Below, one piece after another: positions 8,801 to 20,638 of a DNA stretch of 64,000 nucleotides. How positions within the stretch are numbered: position 1 is the stretch's first letter; the number at the start of each line of letters is the position of its first letter. The translations under genes and the position numbers were made by a program. This DNA is from Dryocosmus kuriphilus. Its lineage: Eukaryota > Arthropoda > Insecta > Hymenoptera > Cynipidae. The stretch lies in contig CM076197.1 in the NCBI GenBank assembly GCA_038277395.1, forward strand, positions 72,821,348 through 72,885,347, read 5' to 3'. A model generated the notes under the pieces. That model was not told the DNA's origin and ran no database searches. It saw only the letters and a program-made list of their open reading frames with translations.

Positions 8801-11800
8801 TTCGATGGCATTTGAAAGGTTTTTAACGGATTTGAAACATTTGAAAGAATTTAGGATATTTGAGTGGATTTAATATGTTTAAACACTTAAGTTTATTAAC
8901 ATAATATTTCAAAGAATCTGAAACAACTTCATTGAATTTCAAGGAATTTTAAAGCAATTCGTAGGATTTTAATGACTTTAATTGGATTTCACATGATTTC
9001 TTGGGATTTTACAAGATATGAAAAGATTTCAAAGATTGCAAGGGATTCCACGGGAGGTATACACTAAGACTCAAGGGTAGTTAACCCCTCGGATTCAAAT
9101 TTCTCTACTATGTATCTCTATTCTTTAATAAGAAATTTAAGAATCTGTTACCTGGGAGTATCCACCACCAGCTGCTCCTCCCTTAACTCCGAAGGTGGGT
9201 CCCTGACTCGGTTGTCTCAAAGTAGCAAAGGAATTTTTTCCCTTATGAGCTGACAAAGCTTGAACCAGACCCAAGGTCGTTGTGCTTTTACCTTCTCCTA
9301 GAGGAGTGGGTGTGATTCCAGCTACCACCACATATTTTCCATTCTGTTGGTGCTGTAACCTCTGAAGAACTTTAAGACTCACTTTAGCTTTTTTGCTCCC
9401 ATAAGGACTCAATTCACCTGGCAAAATTCCAATTTCTTCCGCCAGCTGAGTAATTGCCTTTGGTTCGTGGCTTCTTGAAATGGTAATATCATTAGGCACG
9501 GGTCTTTCTACTTTTAATTTTAAAACTCTCAACTTCCACTCGTTGGTAAGTAGCTGTGTAGCAGCTCTTTGGGCAGATATAATTGTGTTTTTCATCAGCA
9601 TGGCTACGGTCATAGGTCCAACTCCTCCTGGTACTGGTGTGATGAAAGATGCCACTTGCGTTGCCTCTTGGAAGGCTACGTCACCCACCAGACGACTTCC
9701 AGATTTTTTGGTGGAATCTAGTTGATTAAAATTAAATAATTTATAGAGAAGTGATTTCACTAATTAAACTCAAAATATCAAGTAATCTTCACACCGTAAA
9801 AAAATATTTTTTTGAATAGACTCACTTTTAGTACTTTCTTCATAAGTTTTGATCTATTTAATTTTAACACAGCATAAATAAAGAGACATCCTCAACACAA
9901 GAGGATCAGCCATATAACTGAACTTGCTGTACTTTTTTTGTAATATGAATATCTTCTATCATTCGAAGTACTGTCCTCCCTTGCCTTACGCCATGGAAGA
10001 ACTGATAACGTTCTTCGAATACGTATGGCATGAGTAAAATATATGACAGAATTTCGTTCGGGATTTCGTAATGTACTGTTCTTAGTTCTGAAGTTATTGT
10101 AAGTAAGAGTCATTAAAAATGTCTAAGTTGTTTTCTATTCTAGATAATACTGCAGATAGGACAGCATTTTGTTTTCTTTTGACCCTCTTTAAAAAGGATA
10201 GGTACAAACATAGATCTTTTGTATGTTTTTCTAAATGTTAAATACTTTTGAATGTGTCTTACCTGGGATGGAATTAATTCCACAATCTATGACAACTGCT
10301 CCTGGTTTGATCCATGAGCCTTTAACCATTTCTGGCTGACCAATACCAACGACTAAAATGTCAGCTTGAGAAACCTATAAAGGAGGGAGAACAATTAAAC
10401 CGATATGCATGGATTGTCTTGGCAACTGGTTTTCTTTTTTTCTTTTTTTTTATACAATGTGAAACAAAAGCAAGTCAAGGGACAACGAATAGCGAAATTG
10501 AAGCGTATCGCGTTTTTGCATCCGACCGTTTAATTTCTAATGTCGGTGTTTGCCAAACGGAAAGTGTGTTTCTTGGTAGAAGCATTGAATAATACTCATA
10601 TAAGTATTTGCATTTTGTAGAGAATTAGAGATTATGATTGAAAAATTTTAGGAATGAAAAAAATGTACTTTGTCTTACAACTTTTGGAATGTCTTTTGTT
10701 CTCGAATGGCAAACTGTCACAGTAGCATTTTGCCATTTTAATAATTCAGCAACTGGAGTACCGACTATTTTACTTCTTCCCAAAACAACAGCTTGAGCGC
10801 CTGCAATTGGAATTCCACTTCTGTAAATTTCAAAATAATTGAAATTTTCTTTTCGATTGAAAAGATTTTGTTTTAAGTTTTTAAACAATTGAACAAAAAT
10901 TAAAAAAATATTGAAGGAAGCTTACAACAATACACATACGTTATTAATAATTATAATAAACAATTTCACCTACTTTTTAATAAGTTCGATACATCCGTTT
11001 TGGAGTACAAGGCAAAAATCCGGTCATATCGCCAATAGCAACGCGGCCTTCATTTATTGTGTTCAATCTATAAACATTTAATTAGTATACAGTGTTATAA
11101 TCTCCTGAGCACTATTTACCTATCAAATTATATTATTCTTAAATATCAAAATAAATTTTTTACAAACTTAAAAAGTGTTTTAAGAAGAAAAAAAAAATTC
11201 AAATTTGATTTTCTATACTAATTCGATCGATAAGATATACCGTATTTGTTTTTTCATTTCTTGAAACTCCTAGATATGAATGTAAATCTCTCACTTTCAG
11301 TCATCGGTGTCAAAGGGCAAAATATCTTTTTATAAAATTGTTTTTCAGAGTTACGCGATTAGAGTGTTTTGATTTTATTCTCATATAATGTAGATAAGTA
11401 GCCGCGGGAGGTATTTTCTCATATAAGTTAATACAATAACAAAGAGTTTTTCAAAATATTTCTCAACATTGTAATTAAACAAGTAATTAAAACAAGTACG
11501 GAAAACACAAAACGAAAAAAACAAATTTGAAATAATAACAGAATAATGCATTGAGAAAAGCAAAATTGAAATTAAACTTATTTAACAAAAAGATTTAAAG
11601 TTTCAGAAGATAAGACTTACCCATCAACATCTTTATAAGGGGATACAGTATCTGTAATTAGATGAGAATTGATCTTGTTGACACTGTCTAACGGCATTTG
11701 AACAATGATTCCATGAGTGTTAGGATCATTGTTGAGATAGTTGAGTTTATTGAGCAGTTCGGTTTCCGTCGTTGTGTTTGGTAATTTTAGATGAGTAGCT

Positions 11801-13655
11801 TTAATTCCAATTTCCATTGCAGCCTTAATCTTCATTCGAATATAAACATTGGAATCTTCCCTTCCTCCAACTTGCACAATCGCAAGACCGGGTGCGAAAT
11901 CGGGTAATTTCGATTTGAGTTCTGCGACATCTTTAGTCAAAGATTCTCGAATTTCCCTATAAAGAAACAATTTTTAAGGATTAAGATTAGCAAAATACGA
12001 TTTATATAGGATATTTAAAGATTTTCTGAAAAATGTCGCTTAATATTATTCTTCACTTTCCAGAACTAATAAAGAAATAATAACGATAGTTGTATAGTAA
12101 TTTTTTTTGGCAATCATTTTGAGTTTTTGTACTGTTATGAAATATTTGATATTCTTGGTTCTCAATTATTTTCTAAATTACAAAGTTTGTAAATTTTTTT
12201 TGTAAAATCGTCGAAATTGCTCACTGTTGATGGAAGCTAGTTTTGGAAAAGAAACTTCTAATGCAAATATTTCAAGCATTTCGAATAGAATAATTTCATT
12301 TATTATTCAGGAAATGCTTATCTAACGTAGCTGACTATAACACCCTTATTACATAAAAACTACCCACAAAATATATTTATTCTTCTAAAAAGGGTGGTTT
12401 GTTACGCTTGAGGGTGCTACTTTTCAAATATATAATGTATGTTATTTTAAAAATATTTTCTAATACAAATTACATATCAAAACAAATTTCATATGGAACT
12501 TTTACACTAAATTAGAAATATATAAGAATAAGAAAAATTTAAACAGGTTAGTTTCGAACTACCCCTGAACTTTACAGGCGACTACGTTACATGGAAATAA
12601 CAGTATTTTTTATGCATCATATGAGAAAAAAAAGCGCCTTTCACGCTTAGGAGTGATTTATTCTATTTACCATTTATACAGTACATTTTATTTTTAAGTA
12701 TTTAATTAAATACGTATTTTATATGAAGCTTGTTACATTAAGAAAAAAATGTATCATTCACATTTTAAAAGGGGTAGTTTTCGACCCATAAGGGTGTCTT
12801 TTGTCAACTGTTTATATTCTAAAAGTTTCTGAATAATATTTGTGGTTATTTTATTTGAAATAAACGAAATATTTGCATTAGAAACTGCAGAGAGCTTGAC
12901 AATTTATTTTTTGTTCCCAAAAGGGGTTTTTATATACCTTTTCTACACTTTTTCATTTTTGTTACCTTCTTTGACAACTTTTTACGATTTTTAGGCAAAA
13001 ATTGAAAAAATTCCTCCTCACGTGAGAAATTGCGAATTTTTAGCTTTCGGGGGTTGCTCTGACACTTGTTAAAAAAAAGCAGAAAAAATTGTCCCCTCAA
13101 ATACAAAAAAAAAAACTTTTTTACATTTTGACTATCATGTTGTATATGTTTATATGAAAAAAAGTTTGTTCTTTCTTATAAAATTAATAATCATATTAAA
13201 AGAAGAGAAAAGAAAAATGTACGATAATATTAGTTCATAACACTGGAGAGTACGAAGTACGCTTTCGAAATCTTATCAAAGGGGCCCAACACTCCCATTG
13301 AAATTAGTCCGTCCCTTTTCTGTTCTCAGATTCTATACAAAAAAGAAACGTGTAGGACTGCGGTTGCACTTTTCAAAAGAATTCGTTACTATCGATTAAA
13401 TATGGTACAGAAAAAAATTCAGGAGTGTAATTTGTTTTTTGATATAAATTATTTTAAGTCCTATACACATTCCAATTTATCTTGAGTCGTGAAGCTTGAA
13501 ACAGAACACTTGTTGATTCCAATGACTATATGCGTAAATGCCGGTCTTTGTGAATTTTCTGACATAATTTGGAGTTATTGATACATTTTTTTAAAAACTA
13601 CTTACTTTGATAATTCAGTGCCGGAAAGCAAAACTCCTCGTACATCAGTAGCCAT
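5825..13655 (-). CDS. MTHFD1: MTHFD1 (cytosolic C1-tetrahydrofolate synthase; Drosophila pug); one apparent 1-base insertion in exon 3
   Basis: Twelve coding exons, minus strand: 13606-13655, 11621-11956, 10974-11067, 10679-10820, 10263-10374, 9152-9717, 7425-7728, 7136-7353, 6595-7058, 6253-6505, 5994-6179, 5825-5914. All introns are GT-AG; the sum is 2815 bases, one more than 938 codons; human MTHFD1 is 935 aa. Dehydrogenase/cyclohydrolase half: VYIRMKIKAAMEIGIKATH (catalytic Tyr and Lys), HGIIVQMPLD (Gln), KDVDGLN (Asp), VVLGRSKIVGTPVAELL (NADP), PGGVGPMTVAML. Formyl-THF synthetase half: ITPTPLGEGKSTTTLGL (ATP P-loop), [34 protein letters not shown], ending TRPCVYDMDW and EIEGLF. The three activities interconvert methylene-, methenyl-, formyl-THF and formate for purine and thymidylate synthesis. 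In exon 3 an extra base at 10997, beside a T run, shifts the frame before the conserved CIELIK. An AG at about 13672 suggests a 5' noncoding exon. Confidence 0.96.
7780..9070. repeat. Degenerate short-period repeat (GGATTTCAA-like) filling an MTHFD1 intron
   Basis: Nearly the whole intron 7729-9151 consists of irregular units of about 12-22 bases around the words GGATTTCAA, AAGATTTCAA and GGATTTTAA, all in one orientation on the plus strand. It ends near 9070, about 80 bases before exon 6. Units are too diverged for a simple satellite and no open frame runs through it. Other MTHFD1 introns lack it. Confidence 0.8.
12250..12895. repeat. Foldback (inverted-repeat) element in MTHFD1 intron 1
   Basis: The left arm (about 12254-12420, with TTCTAATGCAAATATTTC and ACACCCTTATTAC) is matched in reverse complement by the right arm (about 12760-12892, with AAGGGTGTC and GAAATATTTGCATTAGAAA). 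Arms of 130-160 bases with indels enclose about 340 AT-rich bases. No open frame. The rest of the intron to 13605 shows nothing recognisable. Confidence 0.7.
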
Positions 13656-13935
13656 ACCCCTGGTTAATATTCTGTACACAGTAAAAAAAAAAGATTATTA
13701 ATGTAGTTTATGAAAATTAACGTTTACAGTTGTCTAATCGCAAACGCAGGAATGAAAATTTGCTTAAAGTAACGAAATATTATTCATGAATTTTTTGACG
13801 AACAAGGTCGCACTTTTACTTAAGTAAACCGAGGGGATGAACGATAAAACCTGCTTCTGCGAAAGAAGAATCCGGACTCCGAAATAAGTTGCCTGACGAC
13901 TGCGGGACTACGAGATGAAATACTACTTATTCATA
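13656..13935 (-). promoter_or_regulatory. Probable MTHFD1 5' leader and promoter region
   Basis: A splice-acceptor-like CTGTGTACAG (minus strand, about 13672-13681) precedes the coding start, and a less AT-rich segment lies at about 13800-13920, consistent with a 5' noncoding exon and promoter. Inferred from position and composition only; no TATA box was recognised. Confidence 0.35.
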
Positions 13936-14844
13936 TTGTGGCAAACTCATGTGTGAGAAACCAGTGCCGTAAGTTACATTTTTTATGCATTTCGAAATTT
14001 CAGAAAATTTTCCTTTTTTCAAAAATTAAATTCGAAGAAATGATTCCCAAAGGGTTTACAAATTTTTACAGTGATTTTTTTTTTATTTTTATATATTATG
14101 CTTATAATTTATATGTTCAAATGTTAGATAAATTATAAACTATATTATATAATGAGATCCATATTATTTTCTAGATAGAAATTTATAATATAATGTGAAA
14201 GCAACTTCATAATTTTCTAAACATTATTTTAATTGCATTTTTTTATTTGAATCGTAAAAATATTAATTGATAAGAAATATCAATAGAGAGACAACTCATT
14301 AGCAGTTTACGCCTTTGGATAAGATGAAGGATCCAGTAATCAGTTTAAGATTTAGAATCACGCCAATATATTGAAACTAAGGATATTGAAATGTAGGTTA
14401 TAATGTTTATTTAATAATTTTTTTTAAATTGCACGTAATTGCATTATATGAAATTTAGTATTCTCAAAGTTGCTTATTTGCAACTCGCTGTCTTAAAAAT
14501 TGTTAATGAATCACATTTTGCGTCCGGTAAAATCTATTTCAGTATTAAATATATTCGAATGAACTAGCATAATTATATTTGTATGCTGTAACGATAATTG
14601 TTCGTACTTAACGACTCTCACAGCTGTTATCATGCAAACGGCTGATACAACGATTTCGGGAAAACTAAATGTAAGACTTTTATTCTATAAGAGCGAGATG
14701 TAAAGAAAAACATCTAAAAAATGTGCCTTTGTTTATTATTCTGTATCACTGATGTTGAGAAATTTGGCTTGATAATCTTTGACCGTTTCGCAAAGCTCTT
14801 ACTACATAAATGTAACATATAAAATGCTTTCAGGGAAAGTAAAT
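13936..14844. other. Intergenic, no recognised feature
   Basis: AT-rich sequence without convincing coding frames, tandem repeats or inverted repeats. Confidence 0.5.
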
Positions 14845-15720
14845 TCTCTATTGAAAATTCCTATGTAGATTCTTATGTACATAGGATCCTATATAGGAAC
14901 CTATACGTTCACATATAGGTGCCACCTATGGAAGTGACGTAGGATCCTATATGTGATCCTATATAGGATACTAATGTAAGTACTTAGTTAAAAAATTAAT
15001 AAAAAAATTAGAAGATTAATAATAATAATAAGAAGAAGAAACTATAGTTATCTTTATATATGTACAGCGCCGATTAAGACTCCGTGAGGCTCGGGGGCAG
15101 AGAAAAAGACAATTTTTGCCAAAACAGGGTAATGAATCAGAATTTTTTGATAATAAAACATGCGCTTTGGAAAAAAAGTTTTATGACAATACACATAAGT
15201 GATGCTCATTATAATTAATCTAAGTAAATTTCAATGTACATGCAGCAAAAAGTGAATAAATAATACTTCTTTAAATACATATTTTTTTATTTTCATGCTA
15301 GTATTAAAAGTTCATGAAAAAGAAAATTTTAAAGATAAATGAAATTAAAATTTTAGTTGATAGTATGTAGCAAAATTAAAATATCTCAGTATTCAGTTGA
15401 AAAAATTTGGGATTTGATCCGAGTAAGTAGTTTATTTGCTAAAAGTTTTATTTTTTATACAAAATTATTCTTAATGTATTTGCTCTGTTGGTGACTTATA
15501 GAAACGTTATTTCCCATATACATTTCACTTAAAAAAAGATGTCGGAAATCTCGTCCGTTTTATTGAGCATCATTATCACTGTTGAAATAAAGTAAGGATT
15601 TATAGAAAAAATGTTGAGTTCTGATCGATTTCTCCGAATTAATGACTCAGGAAAATCGATCAAAATACAGTACTTATTATGGATTGTCTGATAAAAATCA
15701 TCGAAAAATAATCTAAAAAA

Positions 15721-16785
15721 TCTGCCCGCTTCGCGGGCACATTCTCATCGCGCGCTCCGCGCGACGTATGAGCGCACCTAGGGCGCGCGTCTGTTGGCAC
15801 TGGCGCTTCACGCTCGATAAATTATTCATCTTGCGCTACGCGCTCGGTGTTTATGGATCGTATAAACCTTTCAATTAAAAATTTCAAAAGGAACTATTTT
15901 ACTTAAGGCTCTATCGCCCTTAAGGAATACATTCTCATCATGACAGTCGCGCTTCGCGCTCGATAATACATTTTTTTAAAAGACATTGTAGATTGGTAAA
16001 GTTTTTTTGTGATTTTCCAAATTTTCACAATACAGGATTTCGATTCTTAAAAGTAAAACGATGAGTCTTATAAATAAATTTTGTAGCTATTTCCAAGGTG
16101 AACAATTCTGCTTGTTAATATATTCTCATATCTTGCATAGTTTTACTGAAAAGTGGTTTTCTTTATATTTCATAACATATTTCACGAATAACTCAAAAAC
16201 TACGCGTCGTTTCAAAAATGATAGAGAGCAAATTTGTAGATCTTTTTGAGGTGAACAACTATGTTTATTATAATTTTTTCGTATCTTGCATAGTTTGGCG
16301 GGAAATTTGAAATTTTTGATTTTTAATAACGTTTTCTCGATTAAAATAAAAACCGTGCATTTTATCGAAAAATGGTTAAAACAAAATTTGTAGATTTTTT
16401 TGAGGTGATCAATTTTACTCTCCACTGTTTTTTTTTTGTATCTCGCATAGTTTAGCCGGAATTGATTTTTTGATTTTGTGAAAACTGTTTTTGATGGATA
16501 AAACCATAACCACTGGTCAAAAACCGCTGGTTAACGAATTCGTCCTTTCTTTTTACGCCCTAAAGAAGTGTGCCAAAGCGCAATGCAATCCGATTAGTCC
16601 TTCGAAAGTTATCGTACGAACAGACGACAACGACAACAACAGACAGACAGACACTGTCGTAAAACCCGTTTTTTCTCACTCAGGGGGTCTCAAAACGTGG
16701 AGATTTGATGAAAACTGGGGGGGGGGGGGGGGGGGGGGGGGTCAAATATTACATAAATCTACCTTCTCTGATGAGAATGTAAAAA
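15721..16785 (+). mobile_element. Hairpin-rich repeat family, copy 1
   Basis: Starts after an A run with TCTGCCCGCTTCGCGGGCA (a perfect GC hairpin with TTC loop), then CATTCTCATC, GCGCGCTCCGCGCG, GGGCGCGCGTCTGTTGGCAC and GCTTCACGCTCGATAA. A long AT-rich middle contains recurrent GTATCTTGCATAGTTT-type words about every 130 bases. The 3' part carries an open frame from 16491 (starts MMDKTITTGQKPLVNEFVLS). The end is ACCTTCTCTGATGAGAATGT plus an A run. Copies 2-4 are at 30119, 54951 (inverted) and 56567. Coding capacity for a transposase is absent; the class is unknown to me. Confidence 0.75.
16717..16741 (+). repeat. Homopolymer of 25 G
   Basis: Uninterrupted G run inside copy 1 of the hairpin-rich family, at a place where the other copies have no such run (they read ...GAAATTCGCGAAAGTC). 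Similar runs occur at 34017-34036 (C) and 45115-45131 (G). Confidence 0.95.
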
Positions 16786-17217
16786 AAATATTTTGATAAA
16801 GATATTGTAATGCAGCCCTTTTCGAACCTGCTGAAGAAATTTCAATTTAAGTTCCTAAAACAAAACAGGTCATCAAATAGCTCAATTACTATAGGAATGC
16901 CTGATCCTATTAAAAAACTCAATCAAATAACAATATACGTACGTGGGTAGGCCTATCGTAAAATACTGTAAATGTACCATTTTCACAAAATAAATTTTTT
17001 TAATGCTACGTGATATGTTCTTTTAATTAGAAATCGTATAATTAAACATTTTTACATACCAGACACTGTAAAGATTTACTGTAAAATTTGGGTTGAAAAA
17101 ATCTTTTTAAGAGTATTTTGTTTAGACCTCATAAAATTTGTCGTAAAATATTCAAAATTCATTTTGTTTCTGGAAATGTAGGCCCTTGGTCCGGCACTGT
17201 AATATTTATTTTGTCAT

Positions 17218-19112
17218 CCTGCTGGAAGTCAAGAGATATAAAGAGATAGAAATTTGGAGATAGAAAGAGATAGAAGTTTTCTATCTCTTCCAAGTATCCA
17301 TTTTGCATCCCCAAAACGCTATCACTTTCTGTCCCCTATTATCTATCTCTTCCTATCCCTCAGTCTATCCCTGTGTCTGGTAACATCTATCTCTTCCTAT
17401 TCCTCAGTCTATCCCTATTTCTGGTAATATCTGTCTCTTTCTGTCTCTTAGTCTATCCCTAAATCTATCTCCCTGGCTAGAAATTTGTATCTCTTTCTAT
17501 CCCTAACCCTATCTTTCTTTTTTACAATTTTTATCTCTTTCTATCTCTTTCTATCTCTTTGTCCATCTTTTGTCAAAAAATTTCAATCTCTTTCTGCACC
17601 TTTGTCTATCCTGAGTTTTAAACTTATTAATTTTTATATTTTAAACATACCTAATAATTTTGTAAATACATTACTTTGCTCACACATAATATTCTATTCT
17701 TATCTCTAATGCATATAATTCAGAAAAATCCGCAGTACGAAGACACGAAACCTAAAAATGCACGTACGGAGTTTATTGCCGAACACTTAGTCGACTGAGC
17801 TAACGGAGGACATTGGGAAATTTGCGATAAAGATGCGTATCATTTATCCGATACTCATCGCAAACGCTAGTCTATCTAGATGAGCCAATCTAGAGCTAGT
17901 CTGGAAGAGCAGTCTTTTGGCCTAGCTAAAAGCTCCAGTTAGAGGTAAATAAATAATAAATTAAGTAAAAGAATAGTAAATAATATATAAATCGTAAATA
18001 ATAAATAAATGACTGAATAATATTCTTATATTAAAAAAATAGTAATTTATATCTAAATTATATCTTAAATATAATATTATCATTCAATATCTTAAATATA
18101 ATATAATATCTTTATATCTTATATCTGTATTCTAATAACATTCTTCCAGAACCATAGTCTCAGATACATAAGCCGAATTTGGATTGAGTAGGTGATAGAA
18201 AGGGATAGACAAGAATAGGCGAAAGATAGGAAGGAATAAAGTAGTGGGGATTAAAAGAGATAGGAGCGAATTGTGATTGACAAGGGGATAGAAAGAGATA
18301 GACAGGAATAGGCGAGAGATATAAAGGGATAGAGAAGTGAGGATTGAAAAAGATAAAAGAGAACGGTGATTGACACAAAGATAGAAAGAGACAGAGAAGT
18401 GGTGATTGAAAGAAATAAAAGAGTACGGTGATTGACAAGGAGATAGAAAGAGATAGACGGTAATAGGCGAGATATAGAAAGAGATAGATTAGTGGATATT
18501 AAAAGAGATAGGAGAGAACGGTGATTGACACGGAGATAGAAAGAGATAGGCGGATGTAGACAAGAGATATAAAGATATAGAAAAGAGGAGATTCAAAGAG
18601 ATAGGTTTTGAATGTGGATTCATATGGAGATAGAAAGAGATAGGCGGAGATAGACAAGAGATAGATTGAGATAGAGAAGTGGGGATTGAAAGAGATAGGA
18701 GAGAATGGTGATTGACCCGGAGATAGAAGGAGATAGGTGGAGATAGACAAGAGATAGAGAGAGATATATAAGTGGGGATTGAAAGAGATAAAAGAGAACG
18801 GTGATTAACAAGGATATAGAAAGGAATAGACAGGAATAGGCGAGAGATAGAAAGAGATAGGGAAGTGGGAATTGAAAGACATAAAAGAGTACGGTAATTG
18901 ACAAGGATATAGAAACGGATAGACAGGAATAGGCGAGAGATAGAAAGGGATAGAGAAGTGGGGATTGAAAAAGATAGGAGAAAATGGTGATTGACACGAA
19001 GATAGAAAGAGATAAGCGGAGTTAGACAAGAGATACAAAGAAATAAACAATCATGCGTTTCTATCTTAGAGATAGAAGGAGATAGGATTTCTATCTCTTT
19101 ACTTCCAGCAGG
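17218..19112. mobile_element. GA/CT-rich inverted-repeat element (TIR CCTGCTGGAAGT)
   Basis: Both ends read CCTGCTGGAAGT followed by (C/A)AAGAGATA when read inward (left from 17218, right in reverse complement from 19112). The left flank (about 17280-17600) is packed with CTATCTCTT words and the right flank (about 18170-19080) with the complementary AGATAGAAAGAGATAG words in units of roughly 35-70 bases, so the two subterminal arrays are inverted relative to each other. The middle, about 17620-18150, is unique and AT-rich. Serine/leucine-rich open frames on the minus strand are translations of the array. No target duplication is evident. Confidence 0.7.
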
Positions 19113-19331
19113 GCAGTCCAATGCAACAGTCCAGAAAAACTACTGCGCAACTGTAAATCTTATAGGAAACTACTGCGCAGCATTTTATTTAATTTTTGAA
19201 AACAATTTTAAAAATATGTGCTCCTATGTAGGATCTTCTGTCATTTCCTATAGATGGCACCTATAGGTGAACATATAGGTTCCTATATAGGATCCTATAT
19301 AGGAAACATTATAGGAATTTTCAATAGGGAA

Positions 19332-19825
19332 ATGATAAATTGTTGTTATTGAGTTTTCCATTCATAAAATGTTGCTGTACAACACTTTTTTTTTTACAGA
19401 TTACTATGGACGTCAGTCAAATTCAATTTTGAATATGATGTCTAGACATTAAGAATTATGGACTACGGGTTTAAATAATGCTCTCCGAAACTTGGAAGTA
19501 AACAGGGCAAAAACAATTTAGTTCCACACATTCTATTCTGTGCTGGAGCGCAGACCGCCACGGCCCCTTGTCTAATACTCTAATTTACCGCGTCGTCTGC
19601 AGCCTCAACTCATGTCAGACAAAAACAGCGCAACTTAAACTTTGATGGAACTCAACTTCGATAATGGATGCGTGGTAGGTCTCTTATCATTACTGAACTG
19701 ACAATAAGAACGATTCACTGCGATTTCTTGTTGACTTGAATTCCAGTTCGTATAAAAATAAAATTATTACAATTTTTTCGTCTTTGCAGGAAAAATAATA
19801 GACAACCTATAGTGTAAACCCGAAG
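19332..19825. other. Intergenic, no recognised feature
   Basis: Contains a somewhat GC-richer patch at about 19540-19650 with no family match, otherwise ordinary AT-rich sequence. Confidence 0.45.
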
Positions 19826-20310
19826 TACGAATCAGTAAAAATTGCCTCATTTACAATGAATTTCTACTGTTTCAAACAATGCCGATTCATCGACTGGCAA
19901 ATCAGTAAAACCTAACTGATCACTGCAGTAAATTCTTCTCGTTGATCAGTCATTTTTAGTGACCTAATCAGTAACATCCACTAATTTAATATCATTTGTT
20001 TTATATGATCCTATCTTTGACGTTCACATATTAAACAATTCATTTTAAATAAATGTATTTAGTAGATTTTATTGAGAGAATCAGTCATTTTAGCTAATAA
20101 AATCCATATTTTTTACTGCTTCTGATAATAAAAAATGAACTGATTTAAATAGTAATGTTCACTGAGTCGAATCATTGATATTGATTGCAAAGATGATTGA
20201 TATGTACCTTAGAATATAACAGAAGAATCAGTCAGTTCTGTGACTGCAAATCAGTCGTTTCAAATGACTAATCGATTCAGTTAGCATATCTGATTCATCT
20301 GATAAAGCCT
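19826..20310. repeat. Cluster of AATCAGT heptamers on both strands
   Basis: The word AATCAGT or its close variants and complement (ACTGATT) recurs a dozen or so times in about 480 bases, both direct and inverted, for example around 19830, 19900, 19915, 19945, 19967, 20078, 20140, 20228, 20252 and 20275. It may be a MITE with short subterminal repeats, but I cannot fix its ends. Confidence 0.5.
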
Positions 20311-20638
20311 AAAATGATTATTTTGTCAATAAAAATGGCCGATCATTTATCTTTACAAGTTAATAAACTGTATAAATTGTATATTTTATCTAGCATAATT
20401 TTAAGAATCTGATTAACACTAATGATAGATTCTAGTACGGAAATGGAATGAAACAACTGGAGTACATCCAGGGATAATCAATGTAAGCCTTAGGTTCACC
20501 GTACGCTATTCTTGTTTAGTTCATTGCGCTGATTGGTGGATTTGTAATTCCCTCACAACATGATTTTCGAGTGACTTGTATCATGGGACCACCGCAAGTG
20601 GGACGGCCAATCGCCGAAGATTAGTAAGATAAAACAAT

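Larger units (their letters stand above)
14845..19331. mobile_element. 4.5 kb span bounded by long inverted repeats (composite element or two inverted MITEs)
   Basis: Left end starts TCTCTATTGAAAATTCCTAT at 14845; the right end, read in reverse complement from 19330, starts TCCCTATTGAAAATTCCTAT. Similarity continues for roughly 110 bases, through CCTATATAGGATCC palindromes, GGAACCTATA, GTTCAC, TATAGGTGCCA and CTATGGAAGTGACG/CTATAGGAAATGACA. The interior holds a hairpin-rich repeat copy (15721-16785) and the GA/CT element (17218-19112). It contains no transposase frame. I could not find an unambiguous target duplication, so two independent ~130-base MITEs in opposite orientation remain possible. 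Confidence 0.55.

Noticed and set aside
7080..9070. CRISPR-like regular repeat
   Set aside because: Unit length and spacing are irregular, there are no unique spacers, and the context is an intron of an animal gene.
16061..16425. Lys/Phe-rich frames in the AT-rich middle of the hairpin-rich family, also at 30314 and 30379
   Set aside because: They arise from recurrent KLCKI/ILHSF words of the noncoding middle and break at different places in each copy.
18489..19121. Long Ser/Leu/Ile-rich minus-strand open frame (210 codons), looking like a multi-pass membrane protein
   Set aside because: It is the translation of the GATAGAAAGAGATAG array in the GA/CT element; several frames are open at once and the protein is purely repetitive.
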